From an uncultured Bacteroidota bacterium (GTDB lineage: Bacteria; Bacteroidota; Bacteroidia; Flavobacteriales; Flavobacteriaceae), in assembly GCA_902544085.1 (NCBI GenBank), contig CACCAP010000001.1:248001-312000 (forward strand): a stretch of DNA of 64,000 nt, in the 5' to 3' direction. A model generated the notes under the pieces. It searched no databases. It worked only from the letters and a program-made list of their open reading frames with translations, and had not been told where the DNA came from. Positions 15,251 through 23,709 of the stretch are shown piece by piece. Made by a program: the position numbers and the translations under genes. Numbering within the stretch: the stretch's first letter is position 1; every line of letters starts with the position of its first letter.

Positions 15251-17545
15251 TTAACCTTTAACATTAGATTTAAATTTATCGAAATCAGTTTGGTCTTCTT
15301 TTTTTGGCCAACTGTTATTTCTCTCATCAATATCGGCTGTTTCATTATCTGGATCCAATACAATTTCAGTGATTTTTTTGTTGGATGTTAGAATCTTTCT
15401 GACTTCATTATCATTTTTTCTCCAAACTTGTGCAGGATATTTTTTTCTTACTGTTTCGCCATCTTCATATTTAATATCAATTATTATTGGCATGACCAAG
15501 CCTCCTGGTTTATCAAAAACAACCTCATAAAAATATTTAGGGATATCGATTTGATCAATTTGTTCTTTGGAATAATTTTCATTTAAATAATTTCCCAATA
15601 GCTTAGAGTTTTCTAGGGCTGACTTATCTTTCAGATTGCTTTTATCATTCTCGTATTTTTCAAAGAAAATTAATGGTCTTAATCTGTTTCTAGGGATTCC
15701 TTGCTCTTTCATCATTTTCAACATCTCCTCACCAGGCTCAGGTGAGACGAAATATTGGTTAACTTCCTTTAATCCAATATCTACATAATCTGTTGTATAA
15801 AACCATCCTCTCCAAAACCAATCAAGATCAACCGCCGAGGCATCTTCCATGGATCTAAAAAAATCTTCAGGTGTTGGGTGTTTAAACATCCATCTTTGAG
15901 AATATGTTTTAAATGCATAATCAAAAAGTTCTTTGCCCATTATTGTTTCCCTCAAAATGTTGAGAGCTGCAGCCGGTTTTCCATATGCATTAGGACCCAA
16001 GTAATAAACATTCTCAGGATTTGACATGATAGGTGCAAGAAAGTTTTGATCAACACTCATGTAATCAGTAATCAATTGAGCTGGACCACGGTCAGAGGGA
16101 AATTTGTCTAATGGGGCGATAATTTCCGGATATTTTTCACCAAATTCTTGTTCAGCAAGATATTGAACAAAAGTTGTTAAACCTTCATCCATCCAAGCCC
16201 ACTGCCTCTCATCACTGTTGACAATCATCGGGAAAAAATTATGACCTATTTCATGGATGATTACGCCAATCATTCCAAATTTTTCATCATCTGAATATGA
16301 ACCGTCAATATTGGGTCTTCCAAAATTGAAACAAATCATGGGGTATTCCATTCCAATTTGATGAGCATGAACAGACACTGCTTTATGATATGGATAATCA
16401 AAAGTGTACTTAGAAAATGATTTTAAGGCTTCGACGACTGTAATTGTAGAATAATCTTCCCATAAAGGATTGCCTTCTCTTGGATATATTGACACAGCCA
16501 TTACATCCTCAGTACCAATTTTTACAGCCATCATGTCCAAAATATATTTTCTGGATGTGGCAAAAGCGAAATCACGCACATTATTAGCCAAAAACTTCCA
16601 TGTTTTTTTTTCGTTTGAAAATGACTTTTCAGCATCCATTGCTTCTTGCTGATTTACAATGACCACTGGTTTATCGTATGACCTTTTTGCTTTATTAAAC
16701 CTCTTCATCATTTCTTTACTATAAACCTCTTTTCTGTTTTGTAATTCTCCAGTGGCCTCCAATATATGATCAGCAGGAACAGTTATATTAACCTCATAAT
16801 TTCCAAAAGGGAGAGCAAACTCTCCATCCCCCCAGAATTGTTGATTTTGCCAACCTTCAACCTCATTGTAAACGCACATTCGGGGAAAAAACTGAGCGAT
16901 TATGTATGCTCTATTAGTATCATTTGGAAAAGTTTCATAACCTGATCTTCCATCTTGTTTAACATGATCATTAATGTTATACCACCATTTGATTTTGAAT
17001 GAAAACTGCTCGCCTGTTGACAGTGGTTTTGGCAAGTTAACCCTCATCATTGTCTGATTAATGATATGTTCAAGCGGTTTATTATTAATATCATGAACAT
17101 GTTCTATGTTGAACCCTCCGTCAAATGAATCTTTTAAAAACTCCTTATCAAATGAATCGGGAATATAGTAAGGGACGACACTCTCGGAATCTCTATCTAA
17201 ACTTGGAGAATCTTTTTTTCTAACATTTTGATCCAACTGAACCCATAAGTAATCCAGTTTTTGGGGTGAATTGTTCGTGTAGGTAATTGTTTCATCGCCA
17301 TATATCATTTTATTTTTATCGTCTAATTCGACATTAATTTTGTAGTCTGCCTGTTGTTGGTAGTAAGCTGGACCAGGCGCACCTGATGCAGCTCTATATA
17401 TATTTGGAGATGAAAATTCTTGGTATAATTGTCTGAATTTATTCGTATTTATATTCTCATTTTTTTTGTTATCAACTTGTTGAGAATAAATTTGAGGAAC
17501 AATTAAAACAACTATTAAACAATAAGCTAAATTTTTAAAATTCAT
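15251..17545 (-). CDS. Secreted M1-family zinc metallopeptidase
   Basis: I take ATG 17545 as the start because the signal peptide MNFKNLAYCLIVVLIVPQIYSQ then begins the protein (764 residues); an upstream in-frame ATG at 17575 would put ten odd residues in front. The catalytic site is H-E-I-G-H with a Glu 19 residues after the second His (M-D-E-G), the HExxH-x18-E zinc set of M1 aminopeptidases. The exopeptidase motif appears as G-M-E-Y-P-M instead of GAMEN. It lies last but one in the minus-strand cluster from 19580. It probably degrades peptides in the periplasm or at the surface. Confidence 0.88.
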   Translation of the reverse strand: MNFKNLAYCLIVVLIVPQIYSQQVDNKKNENINTNKFRQLYQEFSSPNIYRAASGAPGPAYYQQQADYKINVELDDKNKMIYGDETITYTNNSPQKLDYLWVQLDQNVRKKDSPSLDRDSESVVPYYIPDSFDKEFLKDSFDGGFNIEHVHDINNKPLEHIINQTMMRVNLPKPLSTGEQFSFKIKWWYNINDHVKQDGRSGYETFPNDTNRAYIIAQFFPRMCVYNEVEGWQNQQFWGDGEFALPFGNYEVNITVPADHILEATGELQNRKEVYSKEMMKRFNKAKRSYDKPVVIVNQQEAMDAEKSFSNEKKTWKFLANNVRDFAFATSRKYILDMMAVKIGTEDVMAVSIYPREGNPLWEDYSTITVVEALKSFSKYTFDYPYHKAVSVHAHQIGMEYPMICFNFGRPNIDGSYSDDEKFGMIGVIIHEIGHNFFPMIVNSDERQWAWMDEGLTTFVQYLAEQEFGEKYPEIIAPLDKFPSDRGPAQLITDYMSVDQNFLAPIMSNPENVYYLGPNAYGKPAAALNILRETIMGKELFDYAFKTYSQRWMFKHPTPEDFFRSMEDASAVDLDWFWRGWFYTTDYVDIGLKEVNQYFVSPEPGEEMLKMMKEQGIPRNRLRPLIFFEKYENDKSNLKDKSALENSKLLGNYLNENYSKEQIDQIDIPKYFYEVVFDKPGGLVMPIIIDIKYEDGETVRKKYPAQVWRKNDNEVRKILTSNKKITEIVLDPDNETADIDERNNSWPKKEDQTDFDKFKSNVKG

Positions 17546-17583
17546 AAAATATTTTTGAAAACCTAAAAATAACAAATCTATCT

Positions 17584-18069
17584 CTAAAAATTAATTTGAT
17601 TTGTGTGTTTATTTCTTGATTGAATAAAACTTTTTCGTGTAAGTTTGGATCTATATAAAATCAGGTTCTTCTGATTATCAAAAGATTTGTAAAGGATTTT
17701 ATTAGAAATTGTTAATTTTTTTGTTTCGTCATCTATCGAAAACTGCATGTAAAACTGTAACACGTCATTTCTTTTTTCAAATCCTAGAAAATCATAATTA
17801 ATTTTATTATTGTCGGCAATTAAAATAAAATTTTTCTTTAAGTAGTCATTGAAAAGTTCTTTTAAATAAGAGTATTCATCTTTATAATTAACAACTCGGT
17901 CATCGAGACCTAATTCAAGTTCAATATCATCATAAAAAGCCTTAAGAGTAACTTTGTAATAATTATCTTTTTGATTTTTATCAATAAGCGTTGTACTGAC
18001 ATAATATTTGTGAGTACCTGCTGTTGATATTAGCGTAATGAAAAGAAAAATTGACTTAAAGTTCTTCAC
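17584..18069 (-). CDS. DUF6702-family exported protein (GTG start)
   Basis: I place the start at GTG 18069, giving M-K-N-F-K-S-I-F-L-F-I-T-L-I-S-T-A-G and then H-K-Y-Y-V-S, a clean signal peptide followed by the characteristic first strand (161 residues). The longer in-frame start at 18123 would overlap the upstream gene by 68 bp and bury that signal. From GTG the overlap is 14 bp. The mature domain is about 140 residues of strands and a helix (ELGLDDR, YLKELFNDYL). The family's role is unknown; as I recall it often sits next to M1 peptidases, as here. Confidence 0.7.
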   Translation of the reverse strand: MKNFKSIFLFITLISTAGTHKYYVSTTLIDKNQKDNYYKVTLKAFYDDIELELGLDDRVVNYKDEYSYLKELFNDYLKKNFILIADNNKINYDFLGFEKRNDVLQFYMQFSIDDETKKLTISNKILYKSFDNQKNLILYRSKLTRKSFIQSRNKHTNQINF

Positions 18070-18868
18070 TAATGGATTTATAAAAATTTGATAAGTCTTG
18101 TAAAACAAGACCATGATTGCCATAAATAAAATTTTGTTCCATTTCCGAGTTTTCTAGTGCTCCAATAACAAATTCATAAAGATTATTTTCATTTCGATTG
18201 AATTCATTTTTAAAAAAATTTAAACCATAGAACTGAATAATATCGACAGCAACTTTGTTTCTTGCGTCAAGAGCTCTTGACTTTCTTAAAGTATCATAAT
18301 ATCCGCTCAGTTGCTTATAAACAGCTTCAATGTTAAGTGGCATTCCCAAGGGCATAAGAAGTGTACTCAAAAGCACACTTGAATTATTTCTAAAAACAAT
18401 TTTTTCTTTTCTCTTTCCCTTGTACCCTGGGACTCCCACATCATCAAAATTCAAAACATCTTTTTTATCTACCAGTGCCAGGTCAGATTTTATATTTCCA
18501 GAAAGATTGTGTGGTCGAACCGTCACATTATCAAGAATATTAACTAATGGCTCTAAGTAAATCTTTATACTATCGGAGCTATATATCTGATCTGTTATTA
18601 CAATAAGCTGTTTTTTAATTTGAATCGATGAAAAATAAACAGAATCCATTTTTCTTACACCAATTTGAAAGCTTCCCTTTTGATCTGTAATAGTTTTACC
18701 ACCGGAGTTGGCATTAATAACATGAATTCCACTTATATCAATACTGTCATTTACAACTTCCCCAAAAAGTGTTTTAAATTCGGCTGTTTGTGCACTGTGA
18801 TTTAGTGGAATTAAACTAAAAATAATTACTGGTAAAAAACTAATTAAGTATTTTTTGATATTTTTCAC
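18056..18868 (-). CDS. Carboxypeptidase-regulatory-like domain protein (second of a tandem pair)
   Basis: The 270-residue protein has a signal peptide (MKNIKKYLISFLPVIIFSLIPLNHSAQ). The mature N-terminus is a CarboxypepD_reg-like beta-sandwich: LFGEVVNDSIDISGIHVIN, then T-D-Q-K-G-S-F-Q-I, then S-V-Y-F-S-S-I-Q. After LDNVTVRPHNLSGN (a sequence like the strand leading to a TonB plug) comes a helical C-terminal part with no transmembrane barrel. It is not a TonB receptor. It shares its layout with the upstream 246-residue protein and overlaps it by 29 bp. Confidence 0.75.
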   Translation of the reverse strand: MKNIKKYLISFLPVIIFSLIPLNHSAQTAEFKTLFGEVVNDSIDISGIHVINANSGGKTITDQKGSFQIGVRKMDSVYFSSIQIKKQLIVITDQIYSSDSIKIYLEPLVNILDNVTVRPHNLSGNIKSDLALVDKKDVLNFDDVGVPGYKGKRKEKIVFRNNSSVLLSTLLMPLGMPLNIEAVYKQLSGYYDTLRKSRALDARNKVAVDIIQFYGLNFFKNEFNRNENNLYEFVIGALENSEMEQNFIYGNHGLVLQDLSNFYKSISEEL

Positions 18869-19580
18869 TTTGCTTTACTAAAAAATCAATTAGTTCAAAT
18901 TCATTATCTTTTTTTAACAAAATCCTTGAGGGAAAATTGTCATCACAAAAAATCAAAAATTCTTCAATTTTGTCTTTTGGAATTTTAAGATTGGATGTAA
19001 AAAATATATCATCATAAAATTCTCTAATCAAATTACTAGGCTTGTATGAACTAACTACATTTTCCTCCTCTCTGTTCTGCTTGAGATTTTCTCTGATGAG
19101 TTTGAATAAATTGATAAAATTTATTCCATCGTTTAGCTTACCCTGCTCGTTAATTACATTAGATACCCTTGTAGATTTATCAAAAGTGTAATCATACCTT
19201 TTGAACTCTTCCTCTTTCAAATCCAAAAATTTCTTGGTATTTTCAGGTGTAACAACAACCTCTTCTAATTCAGTAATTTTGTCGTTAACATCAATCACTA
19301 TTCTGTTTTTTTGTAATATTTCCTTCGTAATATTAATTTCTCTTATTTGGTATTGAACAGAGGAAAATATAAGTTTATCATTTAGTTTAACCTCCATTTC
19401 AAACTCTCCATCATCGTTGGTTGTTGTGGCTGCCTGGGAGGTATTGTTAATTACATTAGCAGATGGGACACTGACATTTTTATATAGAACTTTTCCTTTT
19501 ATCCACGTTCTATAGTCATCTTGTGAAAAAGAAATATTTATTGACAAAAATAAGAATAGGATATTTAATAAAAATCTCAT
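18840..19580 (-). CDS. Carboxypeptidase-regulatory-like domain protein (first of a tandem pair)
   Basis: The 246 residues start with a signal peptide (MRFLLNILFLFLSINISFSQ). The beta-sandwich KGKVLYKNVSVPSANVIN, T-N-D-D-G-E-F-E-M, then L-I-F-S-S-V-Q-Y follows, with ITELEEVVVTPENTKKF ending the domain. The remaining 130 residues are helical and charged. The domain order matches the next gene downstream, so the two look like an old tandem duplication. It heads the set CarboxypepD-CarboxypepD-DUF6702-M1-TatA, which I recall as a recurring flavobacterial arrangement. Function is unknown. Confidence 0.75.
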   Translation of the reverse strand: MRFLLNILFLFLSINISFSQDDYRTWIKGKVLYKNVSVPSANVINNTSQAATTTNDDGEFEMEVKLNDKLIFSSVQYQIREINITKEILQKNRIVIDVNDKITELEEVVVTPENTKKFLDLKEEEFKRYDYTFDKSTRVSNVINEQGKLNDGINFINLFKLIRENLKQNREEENVVSSYKPSNLIREFYDDIFFTSNLKIPKDKIEEFLIFCDDNFPSRILLKKDNEFELIDFLVKQSEKYQKILN

Positions 19581-19581
19581 G

Positions 19582-20343
19582 TTAGTCCAATGATTTGATT
19601 TTAATATTTTTAAATTTTATAGGATGACTTTCAGATTGCATAGATATGTAGCCCTCAGATAACTTTTTATCTTTCATATTAAGCAAATTCTCAGGTAATC
19701 TTCCATCATCACCATACCTCAAATTTGTATAAGTTAAAACTGTTTTTCCATTTATAATGTGATGAGCAATTGAATCGTTGTAAACAATGATTTCTGCTTT
19801 TACCCAATCATCAGAATGGTATGTTTCAGAAGAAGATTGAGTACAATGGCTTTTTACTTTTTCAAAATCTATGTCTACATCAGTACCAGGTGTACATAAG
19901 TTACCTGTTGGTCTTTTTCCATCACCAAGACCACCTAAAAACTGAGCTTCGAGGCTTACAGGAAATGATTGATCAATCAACATGGTTTCAGGATGTTGAC
20001 TATGAAACATAATCCCACTGTTTTTGGTTGCCCAGCCTTCACCTCCAATTGCTTGATTTCCAAAAAATTTATACTCTAATTTTAGGTGGTAATTTTTATA
20101 TTTCTTTTCGGTATAATAAATATGACCAAATTTAAAATCAAAGTTGTCATAATTTTCATATGAAACTTGAATCGCTTCATCAACAACCTTAAAAGTATTT
20201 CCAAAATTTTCACCGCTAGGATAACCCTTAATCTTCACTGTCCATCCATCTAAATTTTTTCCATTAAATATCGTTTCCCATTCACTCTGTTCATTTTTGA
20301 TTGAACATTGACTAAGGATTAAAAGTATTAGTATTATTCTCAT
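19582..20343 (-). CDS. DUF1080 (3-keto-disaccharide hydrolase-like) lipoprotein
   Basis: The 253-residue protein has a short lipoprotein signal ending in L-S-Q-C (Cys13). The DUF1080/LamG-like jelly roll is clear: W-E-T-I-F-N-G-K-N-L-D-G-W-T, then HLKLEYKFFG, N-S-G-I-M-F-H-S-Q, SLEAQFLGGLGDGKRPTGNLC, D-D-W-V-K-A-E-I-I-V, HIINGKTVLTYTN and the closing GYISMQSESHPIKFKNIKI. Members cleave 3-keto-glycosides or bind sugars. It sits between tRNA-Gly and the CarboxypepD genes, 1 bp from the latter. Confidence 0.85.
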   Translation of the reverse strand: MRIILILLILSQCSIKNEQSEWETIFNGKNLDGWTVKIKGYPSGENFGNTFKVVDEAIQVSYENYDNFDFKFGHIYYTEKKYKNYHLKLEYKFFGNQAIGGEGWATKNSGIMFHSQHPETMLIDQSFPVSLEAQFLGGLGDGKRPTGNLCTPGTDVDIDFEKVKSHCTQSSSETYHSDDWVKAEIIVYNDSIAHHIINGKTVLTYTNLRYGDDGRLPENLLNMKDKKLSEGYISMQSESHPIKFKNIKIKSLD

Positions 20344-20352
20344 ATGTTATTG

Positions 20353-20425
20353 AGCGGAAGACCGGGTTCGAACCGGCGACATTCAGCTTGGAAGGCTGAC
20401 GCTCTACCAGCTGAGCTACTTCCGC
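20353..20425 (-). tRNA. tRNA-Gly (anticodon TCC)
   Basis: The minus strand gives acceptor GCGGAAG/CTTCCGC, a D arm with GCTC...GAGC, an anticodon stem around loop TTCCAAG (anticodon TCC, reading GGA/GGG) and T arm GCCGG-TTCGAAC-CCGGT. The discriminator is T at 20353. CCA is not encoded. It ends 9 bp upstream of the DUF1080 start. Confidence 0.93.
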
Positions 20426-20462
20426 ATCATTTTTTTAATTATTTTAACTAATAAAACTTACT

Positions 20463-20903
20463 TTGAAAATACAAATAAAAATTATCAATTCTAATGAATT
20501 ACATGATATAAGGAGTAAAGTTCTTCGAAATGGGTTAGATCCCCAAATGTGCACTTTCGAAGGTGACACTAGAACAAACTCTATTCATGTTGGGGCATTT
20601 ATTGAAAATAAAATTGTTGGTGGCGTATCCTTAATTAAAAACAATTGTAAAATAAATGATGAAAGAGAATGTTTTCAATTGCGAGGTCTTTGTGTTTATG
20701 ATATGTATCAAAATTCTGGTATTGGCACAAAAATAATAAGTAAAATTGAAAATATAATTAGTGAAAAAAAATCCAAATACATTTGGATGAACGCCAGACA
20801 AAGTGCTGTTAAATTCTACTTAAACCTAGGCTATATAAATTCGAATAAAACAAAGATTATTGGAAATATTGGTTTACATTACATGTTGTTCAAATACCTA
20901 TGA
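20463..20903 (+). CDS. GNAT-family N-acetyltransferase (TTG start)
   Basis: The 146-residue protein begins at TTG 20463 (K-I-Q-I-K-I-I follows), because no in-frame ATG exists before the first conserved strand. The acetyl-CoA site reads L-R-G-L-C-V-Y-D-M-Y-Q-N-S-G-I-G-T-K-I-I-S, that is, the strand plus the Q/R-x-x-G-x-G/A loop (about 77-97). NARQSAVKFYLNLGY near residue 118 is the usual GNAT motif B. The acceptor is unknown. It overlaps the M15 peptidase gene by 4 bp. Confidence 0.8.
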   Translation: MKIQIKIINSNELHDIRSKVLRNGLDPQMCTFEGDTRTNSIHVGAFIENKIVGGVSLIKNNCKINDERECFQLRGLCVYDMYQNSGIGTKIISKIENIISEKKSKYIWMNARQSAVKFYLNLGYINSNKTKIIGNIGLHYMLFKYL

Positions 20904-21613
20904 ATAAAAGAAATTTGTTATGTATATTGATCTTATTATTGGCTAGCTCGCTGATGTATACGCAAAAAGTAAATACTGAAATCTTAACCGGAATGGACAA
21001 CTCCAAAATTGTTGGAGACACAATTCAACTTGAAAGGGAAACCTACAATGCATTTATTAAAATGAAAGATGCAGCTGAAAAAGATGGTATTAAGATCAAA
21101 CTTGTTTCTGGGTTTAGAGATTTTTACAGGCAACAAATAATCTGGAATAACAAATACAAAAAGTTCACAAAAGAGTTTTTATTGGATGGTCCCTCTGCAA
21201 TTAAAGAAATAATTAGATTTTCTACGATTCCTGGAACTTCACGACACCACTGGGGAACCGAAATAGATGTAATTGATAAAAATTTTGAAAATGAAAAGAA
21301 TTTATTGATTGCAAAAAAATATGAAGAAGGTGGAATCTTTAATTCTTTGAAAAAATGGATGGATAAAAATTCTGAAAAATTTGGTTTTTATATTGTTTAT
21401 GATGATGATGATAAAAGACCAGGATTTGAATATGAACCTTGGCATTATACATACAAACCAGTTTCAAATCTATACCATACAGAATTTCTCAAACTTGATT
21501 TAAAATCTATAATTTCAAAAACTAAATTGGCAGGAAAAGAATTCATAAATGAAGAATTTATCAAAAAATATATTGATGAAAATATTATGGGAATAAGTTC
21601 CCATTTAAAATGA
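20900..21613 (+). CDS. M15-family D-Ala-D-Ala carboxypeptidase (VanY-like), exported
   Basis: The 237-residue protein has a signal peptide (MNKRNLLCILILLLASSLMYTQ). The M15 zinc site is visible: S-G-F-R-D-F-Y-R-Q (Arg in the substrate pocket), S-R-H-H-W-G-T-E-I-D-V (His and Asp ligands), and E-P-W-H-Y-T (catalytic Glu and third His). It would trim D-Ala from peptidoglycan peptides in the periplasm. It is coupled by ATGA to the GNAT gene, possibly forming a small cell-wall-related unit. Confidence 0.88.
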   Translation: MNKRNLLCILILLLASSLMYTQKVNTEILTGMDNSKIVGDTIQLERETYNAFIKMKDAAEKDGIKIKLVSGFRDFYRQQIIWNNKYKKFTKEFLLDGPSAIKEIIRFSTIPGTSRHHWGTEIDVIDKNFENEKNLLIAKKYEEGGIFNSLKKWMDKNSEKFGFYIVYDDDDKRPGFEYEPWHYTYKPVSNLYHTEFLKLDLKSIISKTKLAGKEFINEEFIKKYIDENIMGISSHLK

Positions 21614-21625
21614 TTTTTTTATAAC

Positions 21626-21633
21626 TAAATTTG
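21626..21633 (+). promoter_or_regulatory. Candidate -7 promoter element (TAAATTTG) for gpmI
   Basis: This exact TAnnTTTG match lies between the M15 stop (21613) and the TTG start of gpmI (21650), 16 bp upstream of the latter. A clear -33 TTTG is not seen, so confidence is limited. Confidence 0.35.
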
Positions 21634-21649
21634 AATTTAAAATAGATTC

Positions 21650-23170
21650 TTGAAAATTAATAAAAAAGTACTTCTTATGATTTTAGACGGTTGGGGAATT
21701 GCGAACCAGCCAGATAAATCTGCAATCTCAAAAGCACACACACCAAATTACGATGATTACTTAAAAAAATATCCAAATGCACAATTATTAACTCACGGCT
21801 CACATGTTGGTTTACCAAAAGGACAAATGGGAAATAGTGAAGTTGGTCACATGAATATTGGAAGTGGAAGAGTTGTAATGCAAGAACTTGCAAAAATTAA
21901 CCATGATATTGAAAATAATAGTTTTGATAAAGACGAAGTCTTGACAAATAAAATCAAAAAGTCAATTCAGGATGAGAAAAACATTCATATCATAGGTCTG
22001 GTTTCAGATGGAGGAGTTCACTCACATATTGATCATCTAAAACACTTAATTCACACAACTAATCAAATGAATGCAAAAAATGTTTTCATACATGCATTCA
22101 CGGATGGAAGAGACGTAGATCCTAAATCTGGAATAAATTTTATTTCTGAAATAATTGAATTAACTGAGGACAAATCGGCTGAATTAGCCACTGTTTGCGG
22201 TCGGTATTACGCAATGGACCGCGATAAAAGATGGGAAAGAATAAAAAAAGCATATGATCTTTTGGTTAATGGTGTTGGAGAATTAAGTGATGATATCGTG
22301 AGGTCAATTAAAGAATCGTATGATAAAGGAATCCATGATGAGTTTATTCTTCCAATAATTTATAAAAAAGATGGAAAGCCGATCGTCAAAATACAAAGTG
22401 GGGATTTGGTTGTTTTTTTTAATTTCAGAACAGACAGAGGCAGACAATTGACAGAGGCTCTTACCCAAAAAAATATGACTGATTATGGAATGGAAAAAGT
22501 TGACCTTGATTTGGTAACAATGACTATTTATAATGATGATTTTGAAAATGTTGACAGCATTTACAAAAATGAAAAATTAAAGGATACTTTGGGTGAAGTT
22601 CTATCAATTAACAACAAAAAACAGATCAGAATAGCTGAAACCGAAAAATATCCACATGTAACCTTTTTCTTTAATGGAGGAAATGAAAAAATCTTGAAAA
22701 ATGAAAAACGAATTTTATGCAATTCACCGAAAGTATCAACCTATGATCTAAAACCTGAAATGAGTGCTTATGAAATTGTCAACAAAATTATCCCAGAAAT
22801 TGAATCTAAATCAGCTGACTTCATTTGTCTTAATTTTGCTAACCCTGATATGGTAGGTCATACAGGGAATTTTAATGCTGCAGTAAATGCATGTGAGACA
22901 GTGGATGAATGCATGGGTAAAGTAGTTGATAAGTGTATTGATAATGATTACTCAATAATTATAATTGCTGACCATGGCAATAGTGATGTTATGATTAATA
23001 ATGATGGATCAGCAAATACAGCACACACAACTAATCCAGTGCCTATAATAATAGTAGATAAAGAAATAGAAAAAGTGGATGATGGAATTTTAGCTGATAT
23101 AGCGCCAACAGTTTTAAATATATTAAATATCGAGAAACCTAAATTAATGACTGGAAAAATATTAATATGA
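21650..23170 (+). CDS. gpmI: 2,3-bisphosphoglycerate-independent phosphoglycerate mutase (TTG start)
   Basis: The 506 residues match the normal GpmI length. The start must be TTG 21650 (K-I-N-K-K-V-L-L-M-I-L-D-G-W-G) because the first in-frame ATG is already inside the metal-binding strand. The catalytic phospho-Ser sits in M-G-N-S-E-V-G-H (about Ser63). GRYYAMDRDKRW, the F-R-T-D-R-G-R segment and late metal ligands in D-M-V-G-H-T-G and I-A-D-H-G-N are all present. It interconverts 3- and 2-phosphoglycerate using Mn2+. It overlaps the next gene by 4 bp. Confidence 0.95.
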   Translation: MKINKKVLLMILDGWGIANQPDKSAISKAHTPNYDDYLKKYPNAQLLTHGSHVGLPKGQMGNSEVGHMNIGSGRVVMQELAKINHDIENNSFDKDEVLTNKIKKSIQDEKNIHIIGLVSDGGVHSHIDHLKHLIHTTNQMNAKNVFIHAFTDGRDVDPKSGINFISEIIELTEDKSAELATVCGRYYAMDRDKRWERIKKAYDLLVNGVGELSDDIVRSIKESYDKGIHDEFILPIIYKKDGKPIVKIQSGDLVVFFNFRTDRGRQLTEALTQKNMTDYGMEKVDLDLVTMTIYNDDFENVDSIYKNEKLKDTLGEVLSINNKKQIRIAETEKYPHVTFFFNGGNEKILKNEKRILCNSPKVSTYDLKPEMSAYEIVNKIIPEIESKSADFICLNFANPDMVGHTGNFNAAVNACETVDECMGKVVDKCIDNDYSIIIIADHGNSDVMINNDGSANTAHTTNPVPIIIVDKEIEKVDDGILADIAPTVLNILNIEKPKLMTGKILI

Positions 23171-23709
23171 AAAAGTTTATACTCCTCTTTGCAATTACCT
23201 TTTTTTCATGTGATAATATGAAAAAAAACAAACAGACAAATATTGATCCAAATGACATAGAATATGTTGATTTGATTGGTGAATTTCCAAGGAAAGACTT
23301 ATCAAACGTATTGTATAGTTCATGGTTTGATAAAAATTATGAAGATTACAGTGTTGATAAAGTAACAGCAGATAAAATAAAGAAATACATAGGCAGAGAT
23401 TTAAAAATAAAAGTTGTTATGGGAACTTGGTGTTCTGATAGTCGTGAAAATGTTCCCTCATTTTTTAAGCTAATAGATTATTTAAATATTAAAGACAAAA
23501 ATATTGATCTAATTGGCCTAGATATAAACAAAGAGAACCCAAATGGTGATGAAAAAACATACGAAATAATTAATGTACCAACATTTATTTTTTATAAAAA
23601 GGACAAAGAGATTAATAGAATAGTCGAAATAACACTAGAATCTTTTGAAAAAGATATTCTTAAAATTTTAGATGGGTCTGGATACGAAAATGCGTATTAT
23701 GGATTCTAA
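23167..23709 (+). CDS. Thioredoxin-fold lipoprotein with single active-site Cys
   Basis: The 180-residue protein has a lipoprotein signal ending F-F-S-C (Cys15). The thioredoxin-like core follows: KIKVVMGTWCSDSRENVPSF places the active site as W-C-S-D-S, a Cys-x-x-Ser with the second Cys missing. Then come a helix and I-I-N-V-P-T-F-I-F-Y, which holds the cis-Pro. With one Cys it cannot be a normal dithiol oxidoreductase; a monothiol, peroxidase-like or binding role is possible. I recall the same W-C-S-D-S pattern in flavobacterial relatives, so it is probably not decay. Confidence 0.8.
   Translation: MKKFILLFAITFFSCDNMKKNKQTNIDPNDIEYVDLIGEFPRKDLSNVLYSSWFDKNYEDYSVDKVTADKIKKYIGRDLKIKVVMGTWCSDSRENVPSFFKLIDYLNIKDKNIDLIGLDINKENPNGDEKTYEIINVPTFIFYKKDKEINRIVEITLESFEKDILKILDGSGYENAYYGF

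Noticed and set aside
18070..18123. Upstream ATG start for the DUF6702 gene
   Set aside because: It would put 18 residues with no signal function before the signal peptide and overlap the previous gene by 68 bp; the GTG at 18069 fits better.
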